Virus record (IMG/VR): IMGVR_UViG_3300044638_000616 | Coordinates: 1 to 26,586 of that record | Origin: a virus | Direction: 5' to 3' (one strand) | Length of the DNA stretch: 26,586 nt | Part shown: positions 6,475 through 12,757 of the stretch, piece by piece | How positions within the stretch are numbered: position 1 is the first letter of the stretch | How the letters are laid out: every line of letters starts with the position of its first letter | Notes under the pieces: model-generated | The model's database searches: none | Told to the model about the DNA's origin: nothing | The model's input: only the letters and a program-made list of their open reading frames with translations | Program-made: the position numbers and the translations under genes

Positions 6475-6973
6475 TCTTTTTTTTATATTTTTTTATCAAT
6501 TCTTTTAGTTCGTCAACTGACCATCTCTTTTGTAAATGCGCTATACCTTGTAATTCAATCAATTTTTCCGCCCCTATTCGTTTTTCTATACCAATTTGAT
6601 AGTTTAGTAGGTTTCCGCTTAAATAAGTGTTGCAATGCTCGCATTGTAAGTGGCAGTTGTCTTCGTCAAACCTAACATTTGAGTGACCTCCTTGAGAGTA
6701 GTAGTGTCCGCAGTTTTTTTTGAGAGGTGGCTTGTCGCAACTTATGCAGTTCAATCCTTTGTCACGCTCTCTTATATACTTATTGAAGACTACCTGTGCT
6801 TCTTTTAACCAATCTGATGTTGTCTTTAGGTTATCTTTCATTCGTGTTTTAGTCTGCTTCCATTGCTTCTCTTTGGCTTCGGATACAAAAGCACGGACAC
6901 ACTCGTCTTTCAAGCAGTATTTATGATTGAAGCGGATAGGTTCAAACTTATCCTTGCAGTTCTTGCATCTCAT
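6458..6973 (-). CDS. NinG/Rap-like recombination protein
   Basis: Resembles lambda NinG (Rap), a structure-specific DNA-binding recombination protein or endonuclease. The 171-residue protein has an N-terminal CxxC plus C--C cluster (C3, C6, C20, C25; MRCKNCKDKF). A central region RERDKGLNCISCDKPPLKKN is followed by CGHYYSQGGHSNVRFDEDNC and CEHCNTYLSG, which looks like a zinc-supported HNH-type core. The Lys-rich C-terminal helix (ELIKKYKKKIAEL) fits DNA binding. It overlaps the ABC/GNAT gene stop as ATGA and precedes the recombination operon. The gene is visibly A/T-richer than the tail genes. Confidence 0.8.
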   Translation of the reverse strand: MRCKNCKDKFEPIRFNHKYCLKDECVRAFVSEAKEKQWKQTKTRMKDNLKTTSDWLKEAQVVFNKYIRERDKGLNCISCDKPPLKKNCGHYYSQGGHSNVRFDEDNCHLQCEHCNTYLSGNLLNYQIGIEKRIGAEKLIELQGIAHLQKRWSVDELKELIKKYKKKIAELK

Positions 6974-8136
6974 ATAAATAATTTTAATTGATTTTCATTC
7001 ATTTTATTTTCACGCATTTTATCTATTGGAAACATCAAATCTTCATATCCAATTATTGTTTTTCCAACATACTTGTGGCAATATGAAAACCTTTCTAATC
7101 TTTTTTTATATCCTTTTTCTTTTGCATATTTAACATCAATTCGTTTTTTCATATTATGTGAAGTGCCAATCCAATTATCATTATTATTGAAGTATTCTCC
7201 TAAAGCAGGATTCACTGTTTTTATATATAAATCATTATTATTATTTAAAAAAATTCCACCTATAAAATTACATATTTTAGAGCCTAAACCTAAACCTTGA
7301 TAATCTGGAGAAACAACTATTCTTGATATTGATACGCCATTAGGGTTATTATTTCTTGGTGTATTTAATACACAACATATTGCAATTGGATGATTGTTAA
7401 ATTCAAACAAAAAACATTTTGCCGATTTATTTAAGTCTTCCGTTAAATAATGATGTTTTTTAAAGAAGTTCCAAGTTTTAGGTTCGACTCTACTAACTTG
7501 TAATTCGATTTTTGGTCTTCCGTGCCTTCGATAGTCACACCTTTCGAGTGCGCCTCCTTTTTGCGGTGAACAAGTCCAATCTGGCATTAACCACTCTAAT
7601 ATGTCATAATGACAAGATGCTAAAATAATTTTTTTGTTTACTCGTCTGATATATTTTTGTAATGCAAAACTCATTGATTTAGCCACATCTCTATCAACTA
7701 CAGATGTGTATTCATCAACTAAAATAACTTCTCCATCTTTAGATGATGCAACTAAATATGCTAATGTTGCCCTATACTTTTCTCCATTGCTTAAAGTATG
7801 AAAAGGTCTTAACCAAGTTGGAATAGATGATAAACCCATTGATGTTAATACCAATGATGCGTCTTTAGGTTCTAACCAATCAAAATTACTAATCAAAGGT
7901 TTATCTATATCAAATTTGACATTTTTAAACTGACCAAGTGATTTTAAAATTGTTGTTTTTCCACTTCCGCTACTACCTAAAACTACACCTATATTCCATT
8001 CAAAATAATTTATTTTACTTATGTCATATAATATACTTACTGATGTTTCATTTCTATTTTGAATTTCAAAAGTATCGTATACATATTCTGTGTATTTATC
8101 ATTGAGTATTTTTGATTTTAACAAAATTTTTTTCAT
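6970..8136 (-). CDS. ABC-type ATPase fused to a GNAT acetyltransferase-like domain
   Basis: A 388-residue two-domain protein. The N-terminal ABC ATPase has Walker A GSSGSGKT (54-61), signature LSNGE (115-119), Walker B VILVDE (137-142), the segment YTSVVDRDVAKS (143-154) and an H-loop in ASCHYD (His176). There is no membrane segment, so it is not a transporter by itself. The C-terminal part contains FFKKHHYLTEDL (224-235) and the GNAT acyl-CoA-binding motif RIVVSPDYQGLGLGS (272-286). The same domain pair with WLRPFH-LSNGE is known to me from mobile elements and phages of other phyla. The GNAT fold includes phage Mu Mom, a DNA-modifying enzyme, so a base-modification or anti-restriction role is a reasonable hypothesis, not a demonstration. 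It is much richer in A/T than its neighbours, suggesting recent acquisition. It overlaps ninG by ATGA. Confidence 0.82.
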   Translation of the reverse strand: MKKILLKSKILNDKYTEYVYDTFEIQNRNETSVSILYDISKINYFEWNIGVVLGSSGSGKTTILKSLGQFKNVKFDIDKPLISNFDWLEPKDASLVLTSMGLSSIPTWLRPFHTLSNGEKYRATLAYLVASSKDGEVILVDEYTSVVDRDVAKSMSFALQKYIRRVNKKIILASCHYDILEWLMPDWTCSPQKGGALERCDYRRHGRPKIELQVSRVEPKTWNFFKKHHYLTEDLNKSAKCFLFEFNNHPIAICCVLNTPRNNNPNGVSISRIVVSPDYQGLGLGSKICNFIGGIFLNNNNDLYIKTVNPALGEYFNNNDNWIGTSHNMKKRIDVKYAKEKGYKKRLERFSYCHKYVGKTIIGYEDLMFPIDKMRENKMNENQLKLFI

Positions 8137-8148
8137 AGCGTGTTTTTT

Positions 8149-8406
8149 TTAGTCTAATTCAATTACTTCTTCAATCCATTGGCGAAACAAAATCTGCAAC
8201 TGAATTTGCTCGTCAAATATCTTACCTGCGTTCTCTCCGTCTATTCGTAGGATTTCTCTATCTACTCGTTGGATTTCTTCTGCAAGCATATTTGCTTTGC
8301 GTTTTAGTCCTTGTTTAAAGACATACTGGTCGTTTAAATCTTCGATAAAGTCTGCCAACACAGGAAGGAAGGCAGTTAATGCGACCAATTTTTTTTCTAC
8401 TTTCAT
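8149..8406 (-). CDS. Small helical protein, 85 aa
   Basis: An 85-residue protein with an N-terminal hydrophobic stretch (KLVALTAFLPVLADFIEDL, about 6-24) followed by charged heptad-like sequence (KRKANMLAEEIQRVDREILR) that suggests a coiled coil. The N-terminal stretch is interrupted by Asp and Glu, so a membrane span is unlikely. No family recognised. Located between the tiny 33-aa gene and the ABC/GNAT fusion in the early operon. Confidence 0.6.
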   Translation of the reverse strand: MKVEKKLVALTAFLPVLADFIEDLNDQYVFKQGLKRKANMLAEEIQRVDREILRIDGENAGKIFDEQIQLQILFRQWIEEVIELD

Positions 8407-8409
8407 ATT

Positions 8410-8511
8410 TTATTTTTTAGGTTTATATACGTTTAATCTTAATGCTTTGTGTTCGTCTTTTGTTAGTGGTTTTACGATTGTTTCTTTGATTAATTTTTGA
8501 AGTTTAGTCAT
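8410..8511 (-). CDS. Tiny basic protein, 33 aa
   Basis: ATG at 8511 overlaps the stop of the coiled-coil gene (ATGA), giving a 33-residue product starting MTKLQKLIKETIVKPLTKDE and ending VYKPKK. It is highly basic (about ten Lys) and lies tightly between two genes in the same direction. Coupling and the absence of other coding in this stretch are the reasons to call it. Function unknown. Confidence 0.5.
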   Translation of the reverse strand: MTKLQKLIKETIVKPLTKDEHKALRLNVYKPKK

Positions 8512-8804
8512 AGCTCAACATTTTTGTATTTAATTTCTTCTTGTAATTCTTGGAAGGCTACTCGCAGTTGAGCGTTTCTTCTTGCCAGTTGGTTTAGCTC
8601 TCGGTTTAGATTCGTTATTTCGTCTTCAAGTAGGTTGATTACCTGAATCGTCTCAAGTAAATACTCCTCGCTTTCCTTACCTCCGTTGATGTAGTCTTTG
8701 GCATTAGGCTTGTCCTTTTCTAGTTTCTCTCTAACGTTCTTGATTCGTTCTTTAACAGTCCATACGGTTGTCTTTGCCCATAGTATTTTAAGTGATAAGT
8801 CCAT
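8508..8804 (-). CDS. Coiled-coil early protein, 98 aa
   Basis: A 98-residue, strongly helical protein. Residues about 45-95 (LEDEITNLNRELNQLARRNA onward to FQELQEEIKYK) show leucine and charged heptads of a coiled coil. It begins right after the helicase gene and is coupled to the following 33-aa gene. Proteins of this shape near phage helicases sometimes act as loaders or primase cofactors, but nothing here proves it. Confidence 0.6.
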   Translation of the reverse strand: MDLSLKILWAKTTVWTVKERIKNVREKLEKDKPNAKDYINGGKESEEYLLETIQVINLLEDEITNLNRELNQLARRNAQLRVAFQELQEEIKYKNVEL

Positions 8805-8805
8805 T

Positions 8806-9750
8806 TTAAAAAGGGTTTTGGTTTGCTAATCTACGGAGTTTATCCGATGTACTTTCTATTTGTCCGTCTTTTGGTATGACCATCTGCTTCTCGTTTGGTC
8901 GGAATGGCGCTAAAGGATCTACTCCGTTTATTTGGAATCCGATACCTGAATTGAAATCACATATCACAGGAAAATCCATCTCCGTATGTTTACCTCCAGT
9001 CTCCATATCCTTGACCTTTTCTACTTGAATCCAAGTTTTGTACTTATGTTCGGGATGTTTAATCAATCGGTGAATGACTAACATATCATCGCAGCGGTTA
9101 GTAAAGCTCTTACCGCCTTCAATATGGTCTTTTAAAGGTGCTTTTAAATGCCCTTTTAACTCTCCTTCTGCATACAAGTTACCTCCTCTACCTGATTCGG
9201 AGTTAGGGTGCGTGTTTATGTAGATTGTCATTCCGTTTTGATTCACAAACTGACGTGCCTTATTCATAAATTCGTAGTTACCTGAAAAGCTCATCTCACG
9301 GTCTAAACCTGTAAATGGGTCTATAAGTCCTACATTAGCACCGCTCTTCTTAAATAGCTCAAGTATCTCATCAGGTTTGTACAATTTCGAGTTGTCTATG
9401 AACGTAAAGAACTGCTCCAAGTACGCAAGATCACCGCTGATTTGATTGTGGCTTAATTTACTGAAGTGCTTGCCTCGGTACATTTGAATCATATCTCGCA
9501 GGATTTGACCTTTCTGATTCTCGCCTGACCAAATGCAGAACGTTAGTCCGTGTTTAAGTGCAAGCGTAATAAAGTACCAGTTAATCCAATACGTCTTACC
9601 AACGTTGTCGTGTCCTAAAATGATGTTTAGTTGTTTAGGCTTGAATTTTAAATGCTCATCCAAAAAGCAGTCAAGTCCGAGTCCTTGTTTGATTTTACCA
9701 TCTCTAACATCGAGTAGGTATTGTAGTGAGTCTCCTTGTTTTAGTAGCAT
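8806..9750 (-). CDS. RecA-fold replicative helicase (DnaB-like C-terminal domain)
   Basis: Probably the phage replicative helicase or a related ssDNA-translocating ATPase. The 314-residue protein consists of a RecA-like core: Walker A GHDNVGKT (46-53), a Walker B strand NVGLIDPFTGLD (139-150), and a conserved segment MTIYINTHPNSESGRGG with the sensor-like THP. A later region, VHIGG-like DHIEGGKSFTNRCDDMLVIH, matches the DnaB/gp4 helicase surface in which G-K-S is followed by D--L-I-R. There is no N-terminal primase or DnaB N-domain, so it is a minimal helicase. It directly follows a DnaD-like gene, a common helicase/loader pair. Confidence 0.75.
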   Translation of the reverse strand: MLLKQGDSLQYLLDVRDGKIKQGLGLDCFLDEHLKFKPKQLNIILGHDNVGKTYWINWYFITLALKHGLTFCIWSGENQKGQILRDMIQMYRGKHFSKLSHNQISGDLAYLEQFFTFIDNSKLYKPDEILELFKKSGANVGLIDPFTGLDREMSFSGNYEFMNKARQFVNQNGMTIYINTHPNSESGRGGNLYAEGELKGHLKAPLKDHIEGGKSFTNRCDDMLVIHRLIKHPEHKYKTWIQVEKVKDMETGGKHTEMDFPVICDFNSGIGFQINGVDPLAPFRPNEKQMVIPKDGQIESTSDKLRRLANQNPF

Positions 9751-10409
9751 CAGTTATTTTTTAGTGCGGTTAATAATCTATCGTTTTCCTTTTCAAGCCA
9801 ATTAGCGTTAAATCCTTTCCACGAACGCTCTACGCATTTTCTTAAAATATGGTTACGATCTCCTCCGTGTTTTTGTACTTGGCTCATAAATGAGTTGAAC
9901 GCAGTTTCAGTATTTACGGCTTTCAATTGTTTACGAACTTCCATCCATTCAAGAGACAACTTTTCGTCAAATCCGTTTTCAAGTAGCGAAGCTAAAAAGC
10001 TATATTTATTATTCTTTTCATTCTTTTCATTCTTGTTTGTTGTTAGTTGTTTGTTAGTCGCTTGTTGATTGTTTGTTAGTGGCTTGTTAGTCTCATCGTT
10101 TTCATCTTGGTAACATTCATATTTTGAGATAGTTACGATAGTAAATTGGCTTGTTGATTTTACTTCAATTTCGTTAGTCTTTTCCAACTTTTTTAAAATG
10201 GTTCTAATCGTCTGAATTGATATACCAGTAGCGTTAGAAATGTTACCTAAAGACGAAATGAACTGACCTCTTTTTACTTCAATGCCTTGCCATTTACCAT
10301 CCTTGTGGTTAGCTTTTAAAAGCATATAAATAAACAAGTGTACTGCCTCCGATTTATTGAACCATTCCCACTCTAAAAACTTGCGATGTATTTTAATCCA
10401 TCCGATCAT
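9750..10409 (-). CDS. DnaD-like replisome organiser / helicase loader
   Basis: A 219-residue protein with an N-terminal winged-helix region beginning MIGWIKIHRKFLEWEWFNKS, the typical opening of phage DnaD/DnaB-like initiation proteins. It continues through QFISSLGNISNATGISIQTI and IRTILKKLEKTNEIE (about 49-80). A low-complexity Asn/Thr/Lys linker (about 105-132; short TNN/TNK/KNEKNE repeats) connects to a C-terminal domain with AFNSFMSQVQKHGG and RSWKGFNANWLEKEN, like the DnaD C-terminal YxxxIxxxW-type motif. It lies immediately before the helicase gene. It would load that helicase at the origin. The linker is encoded by repeated tTTGTTAGT-like units, a likely site of slippage. Confidence 0.72.
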   Translation of the reverse strand: MIGWIKIHRKFLEWEWFNKSEAVHLFIYMLLKANHKDGKWQGIEVKRGQFISSLGNISNATGISIQTIRTILKKLEKTNEIEVKSTSQFTIVTISKYECYQDENDETNKPLTNNQQATNKQLTTNKNEKNEKNNKYSFLASLLENGFDEKLSLEWMEVRKQLKAVNTETAFNSFMSQVQKHGGDRNHILRKCVERSWKGFNANWLEKENDRLLTALKNN

Positions 10410-10563
10410 AAAAATATTTTAAAATTTTAATCAAGTCTGCAACCTCTTCTTTTTCAAATGTTAAATTTGAATTTGGTTTTACAATTAACTTACCAGTCAT
10501 TTCTCCAATGTAGATAGTAAATTCATCTTCATTTAATGTTACAAAAGAATCTTTTTCAGTCAT
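10393..10563 (-). CDS. Small acidic protein, 56 aa
   Basis: The ATG at 10563 gives a 56-residue product starting MTEKDSFVTLNEDEFTIYIG. A longer frame to 10602 would begin inside the terminator hairpin of the upstream RNA and is therefore rejected. Alternating hydrophobic residues (FTIYIGEMTGKLIVKPN) suggest beta strands, with a C-terminal helix VADLIKILKYFYDRM. No family recognised. As the first gene downstream of the structured RNA, it would be expressed only by read-through of that terminator or from another promoter. Confidence 0.6.
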   Translation of the reverse strand: MTEKDSFVTLNEDEFTIYIGEMTGKLIVKPNSNLTFEKEEVADLIKILKYFYDRMD

Positions 10564-10582
10564 AATATAATTTTTAGTCAAT

Positions 10583-10632
10583 AAAAAACCCCTGCATCTC
10601 ATCGCGGCTGGACTTGCGAATCAATACAAGGG
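10583..10632 (-). terminator. Long terminator hairpin of the ncRNA
   Basis: Stem of 14 pairs with a 3x3 internal loop (10632-10616 with 10605-10589), 10-nt loop, then six T on the minus strand (10588-10583). The stem is longer than usual for an intrinsic terminator, and the loop is complementary to an upstream loop, which could modulate termination. Confidence 0.8.
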
Positions 10633-10673
10633 TCAATAATACCTTAAGAGTTTATGGTGTCCAGCCAACTCGT
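10583..10673 (-). ncRNA. Candidate structured phage RNA with kissing loops and its own promoter and terminator
   Basis: Between two genes the minus strand holds a promoter -7 (10684-10677), a predicted 5' end near 10673, and a U6 tract at 10588-10583. Hairpin 1 is GAGUU (10671-10667) with AACUC (10652-10648). Its 14-nt loop carries GGCUGGAC (10666-10659). Hairpin 2 pairs 10632-10616 with 10589-10605: 10 bp, a 3x3 internal loop with tandem G.A/A.G opposition, then 4 bp, closed by a 10-nt loop AAGUCCAGCC (10615-10606). GUCCAGCC of this loop is perfectly complementary, 8 Watson-Crick pairs, to GGCUGGAC of loop 1. Hairpin 2 is followed by UUUUUU, so it doubles as the terminator. Such long-range complementarity is unlikely by chance. 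It could be an independent small RNA, an attenuator for the genes downstream, or an RNA that dimerises by loop-loop contacts. I do not recognise an Rfam family. Confidence 0.75.
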
Positions 10674-10676
10674 CTA

Positions 10677-10709
10677 CAAATATAACGTATAACTATCAAA
10701 AAAGTTGCA
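10677..10709 (-). promoter_or_regulatory. Promoter of the ncRNA
   Basis: The minus strand has TATATTTG (10684-10677), identical to the -7 octamer of the sigma-like gene and recombination operon promoters. Upstream is TGCAACTTTTTTGAT (10709-10695), matching the box at the sigma-gene promoter with one mismatch, though 3 nt closer to the -7. A clear TTG at 19 nt is missing, so an activator or the phage sigma factor may be needed. Confidence 0.6.
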
Positions 10710-10713
10710 TCAG

Positions 10714-11106
10714 CTATAAATTTTTTTCGTATTTACCTAATTTTATGTGTCGCTGAATCTTCTTAAACTGCGTGTACGTTTTTGCCTTTAGAACGTCTTT
10801 AACCAAGTCAGGTGAATCATCGTAGTAAGGAAGAGTTGCACCGTATAAGACCTCGTCTATTCGCCTTGTAGCTATCTTGTAGTCTTCGTATCCGAACCTG
10901 TGAAGGTCTTCGTGTTGACGTAGTCCGTGCAGGATGGTAGCGTGATGTTTACCACCAAACATATTTCCTATTTCGGTTAAGGTGTAGTCAATTTTGCGCA
11001 GTTCGTTGTAAAGGTAGTACCTGCGATATATGTAATCTCTACTTCGGTTCTTTGATTTTAAGCCGTATTCATTAATCAGGCTTTCTATAATTTCTACTTT
11101 CGTCAT
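10714..11106 (-). CDS. DnaA domain IV-like DNA-binding protein
   Basis: A 130-residue protein whose middle (about 28-63) matches the C-terminal DNA-binding domain of the initiator DnaA: NELRKIDYTLTEIGNMFGGK followed by HHATILHGLRQ (GGKHHATILHG at 51-61; DnaA signature is GG-DHTTVLHA). The AAA+ domain of DnaA is absent, so it binds DNA but cannot use ATP. The C-terminus is a separate basic region (FKKIQRHIKLGKYEKN). Phages are known to carry such isolated domains as origin-binding or replication-interfering proteins. Its place ahead of DnaD-like and helicase genes supports an origin-recognition role; interference with host initiation is an alternative. Confidence 0.75.
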   Translation of the reverse strand: MTKVEIIESLINEYGLKSKNRSRDYIYRRYYLYNELRKIDYTLTEIGNMFGGKHHATILHGLRQHEDLHRFGYEDYKIATRRIDEVLYGATLPYYDDSPDLVKDVLKAKTYTQFKKIQRHIKLGKYEKNL

Positions 11107-11258
11107 TTCGGTTCGATTGGTGTTACTATAAATTTTCCGTCATTGTATCTGCCTGTCACAAGTAAATCGTGTTTCTTCCAATAGGCTAAAGACTGTGATG
11201 TGAGTATCCATTCCTGAACTACTGCCAGTCCTATTTTGTATGTTAGTTTGTATCTCAT
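11103..11258 (-). CDS. Small basic protein, 51 aa
   Basis: The start at 11258 (MRYKLTYKIGLAVVQEWILT) overlaps the previous stop as ATGA; the longer frame to 11291 runs back into that gene and is rejected. The product is basic with a Tyr/Trp-rich core (SQSLAYWKKHDLLVTGRYND) that suggests a small beta-rich fold. Its stop overlaps the DnaA-like gene start. Function unknown. Confidence 0.6.
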   Translation of the reverse strand: MRYKLTYKIGLAVVQEWILTSQSLAYWKKHDLLVTGRYNDGKFIVTPIEPK

Positions 11259-11455
11259 AGCTTTTCTAATTCGTGTTTTACTTCTTTCCAAAAATCTATT
11301 ATTAATCTATTTTGCCAAGCATTCTCGTGTAAAGCCTCAATTAATTCATCAACAAATAAACCTGCACATTTAATTGAATCATCGTATAACTCATCGTGCA
11401 TCAACACGGATGAAAATTGCTCTACTAATTCTATTGCTTTTTCTCTCGGTGTCAT
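11255..11455 (-). CDS. Conserved small early phage protein, 66 aa
   Basis: A 66-residue helical protein beginning MTPREKAIELVEQFSSVLMH and ending FWKEVKHELEKL. The opening MTPREKAIELVE-F followed by a long helical region with C-GLFVDELIEAL is one I associate with small early proteins in many Bacteroidetes phages and prophages, with no known function. Coupled to the following gene by an ATGA overlap. Confidence 0.7.
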   Translation of the reverse strand: MTPREKAIELVEQFSSVLMHDELYDDSIKCAGLFVDELIEALHENAWQNRLIIDFWKEVKHELEKL

Positions 11456-11526
11456 ATCTCTTGCATTTTAATTTCACAAATTCGGTTGTATAAGTCGTGG
11501 TTAAATGATGTCCAAAATCGGTTCAC
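11452..11526 (-). CDS. Possible 24-aa GTG-start peptide
   Basis: The 80-bp gap between two genes holds a frame from GTG at 11526 (VNRFWTSFNHDLYNRICEIK) ending in an ATGA overlap with the next gene. Only the coupling and gap-filling support it; a true start may lie elsewhere or the gap may be untranslated. Confidence 0.25.
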   Translation of the reverse strand: MNRFWTSFNHDLYNRICEIKMQEI

Positions 11527-11536
11527 TTGGTAGTTA

Positions 11537-11845
11537 TTAAATGCCCCACATATAGCCCTCGTCGTTGTAGGCTTCAACGTAGGCATCTTCAAACGTGTTG
11601 GATTCGTAAAGTCTCTCAAGGCATTCATCGCATTCTCTTGTTTGTTTAATTGTAAGTTTTTCATCGTAGGTTTTTTTAGTGATTTTGTAATGAGCGTAAG
11701 CATCGTAGATTTTAATTTCATATTCAGCAAGGATCTCTCCGTTAGTATCCGTGTCTCCTTCGTCGTGTATCGTTACCATCAGGTAAACAAAATTAAGTCC
11801 GCTTGGTGAGTAAACATCAAAGTCTTTAAGTTCAGGTACAATCAT
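11537..11845 (-). CDS. Acidic protein, 102 aa, function unknown
   Basis: The ATG at 11845 follows the stop of the membrane-protein gene by 1 nt; the longer frame to 11950 overlaps that gene by 100 nt and is rejected. The 102-residue product begins MIVPELKDFDVYSPSGLNFV, is strongly acidic (GDTDTNGEILAEYEIKIYDA; YESNTFEDAYVEAYNDEGYM), and appears beta-rich. It could be a DNA mimic by charge, but that is speculation. No family recognised. Confidence 0.65.
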   Translation of the reverse strand: MIVPELKDFDVYSPSGLNFVYLMVTIHDEGDTDTNGEILAEYEIKIYDAYAHYKITKKTYDEKLTIKQTRECDECLERLYESNTFEDAYVEAYNDEGYMWGI

Positions 11846-11846
11846 T

Positions 11847-12092
11847 TTATTTGAATTTGTCGTTATAAACGTGGTTAACATATTTGTCAAATGACGGCTT
11901 GAGTTCGTAGGTCTTCTTTTGATACGTTTGGTTATCTCGTGTTTTTGCATCTAACACTGGGTAAGTGTTCGTTGAAGCTAACCAACATAAAAACGCAAAG
12001 CCTAAAACTGCCGTAACTGCACCGCCTAAAATTTGTCTCTCGTCCTGATTCAATCCTTTGAACCAAATTGTAAATTCTTTAATTGTTTTCAT
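11847..12092 (-). CDS. Single-span membrane protein, 81 aa
   Basis: Starts MKTIKEFTIWFKGLNQDERQ, followed by one hydrophobic segment (ILGGAVTAVLGFAFLCWLAS, about 21-40), and a polar, basic C-terminus (TYELKPSFDKYVNHVYNDKF). The N-terminal side carries net positive charge near the membrane segment, so topology is uncertain. It overlaps the upstream 58-aa gene by 14 nt. An alternative TTG start at 12101 adds three residues. Early-operon membrane proteins may alter host envelope or exclude other phages; this is not shown. Confidence 0.65.
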   Translation of the reverse strand: MKTIKEFTIWFKGLNQDERQILGGAVTAVLGFAFLCWLASTNTYPVLDAKTRDNQTYQKKTYELKPSFDKYVNHVYNDKFK

Positions 12093-12255
12093 TCTCTTCA
12101 ATTTTATCTAAAATGTTTACTAATGCACCCCATTGCGCTTGAGTGTGTAGCGTACCTCTGTCATCATAACCGAAGTATTTACGTTGTTCTTGAAGCTCTG
12201 CGTAAAGCTCTCTTTCTTCGTTGAAGATTAGTTCTAAAATTTCGTCTTTTGTCAT
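12079..12255 (-). CDS. Small helical early protein, 58 aa
   Basis: ATG at 12255 opens a 58-residue frame beginning MTKDEILELIFNEERELYAE and containing YFGYDDRGTLHTQAQWGALV. It is helical and acidic. Its leader contains the second copy of the GTGCG/CGCAC hairpin with the AAACGCTATG start context found before erf. Few other frames compete. Function unknown. Confidence 0.65.
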   Translation of the reverse strand: MTKDEILELIFNEERELYAELQEQRKYFGYDDRGTLHTQAQWGALVNILDKIEENENN

Positions 12256-12300
12256 AGCGTTTAAAATTAATGTGCGTTACCGAGTCGCACCCCTCGTTTT
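12256..12300 (-). promoter_or_regulatory. Leader hairpin upstream of the 58-aa gene (copy 2 of the 5' element)
   Basis: Minus strand: ACGAGGG, stem GTGCG (12290-12286), 9-nt loop ACTCGGTAA, stem CGCAC (12276-12272), then 16 nt to the ATG in AAACGCTATG. The layout matches the leader of erf at 6147-6190. Confidence 0.55.
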
Positions 12301-12304
12301 TAAA

Positions 12305-12391
12305 TTACTTTTCTGATTGTTCTTGCTCTTTCTCTTTGATTAAGTATTGAGCAAATTTTCGAGCTTCTTCTAATGTCCATTCAATTTCCAT
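12305..12391 (-). CDS. Tiny acidic helical protein, 28 aa
   Basis: ATG at 12391 in the context AACGCTATGG, shared with several genes here, opens a 28-residue frame starting MEIEWTLEEARKFAQYLIKE and ending in a Glu/Gln/Lys tail. It is the first frame after the non-coding region and the putative TAAGTTTG promoter. Amphipathic helix likely. Small size keeps confidence moderate. Confidence 0.5.
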   Translation of the reverse strand: MEIEWTLEEARKFAQYLIKEKEQEQSEK

Positions 12392-12446
12392 AGCGTTATT
12401 GTTAATTGGTTACGAGGGTAAAATTATATTCTTATATCGAGATACG

Positions 12447-12454
12447 CAAACTTA
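12447..12454 (-). promoter_or_regulatory. Possible early promoter -7 element
   Basis: TAAGTTTG on the minus strand matches TAnnTTTG and lies 56 nt upstream of the first early start codon (12391). Upstream A/T runs are present, but no TTG at the expected distance, so this is tentative. Confidence 0.4.
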
Positions 12455-12545
12455 TTAACATATTTTTTTAACATTTTTTTTCTTGAAGTTAAAATTTGTA
12501 GTGTTTACAAGTGTTTCAGACGCAAACTTTTTTTCACTTTTTAAT

Positions 12546-12651
12546 GTTTTACCCTTATTTTATGACAAAATTCGTCAGGTTTTACCCTTACTTTATGACA
12601 TAACGTACCCTATAAGGTACAATATATTGTGATTTCGTCCTTTTTATGACA
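12546..12651 (+). repeat. Iteron-like direct repeats
   Basis: GTTTTACCCTTA(T/C)TTTATGACA occurs at 12546-12567 and 12579-12600 (one mismatch, 33-bp period, about three helical turns). A shortened copy TTTTTATGACA is at 12641-12651. An inverted GGGTAAAA lies near 12415. Repeats with helical phasing suggest cooperative protein binding, as at origins or operators. Confidence 0.6.
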
Positions 12652-12757
12652 AATTATTACCTATCGGGTATAAATAATCACACTTTAAAGTGGGTTTTAT
12701 GTGTAATATAATATGCAGAAAGTCGGAATTTTGCCGTTTATGCAAGTTATAACTAAC

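Noticed and set aside
10564-10602. Upstream extension of the 56-aa gene
   Set aside because: The alternative ATG lies inside the terminator hairpin of the structured RNA; the ATG at 10563 follows an A/T-rich leader.
11452-11730. A 92-residue minus-strand frame overlapping the 102-aa gene
   Set aside because: It lies mostly inside the better-supported gene at 11537-11845 in another frame and has an unlikely basic, Thr/Asn-rich composition; only a 24-aa tail of it could be real.
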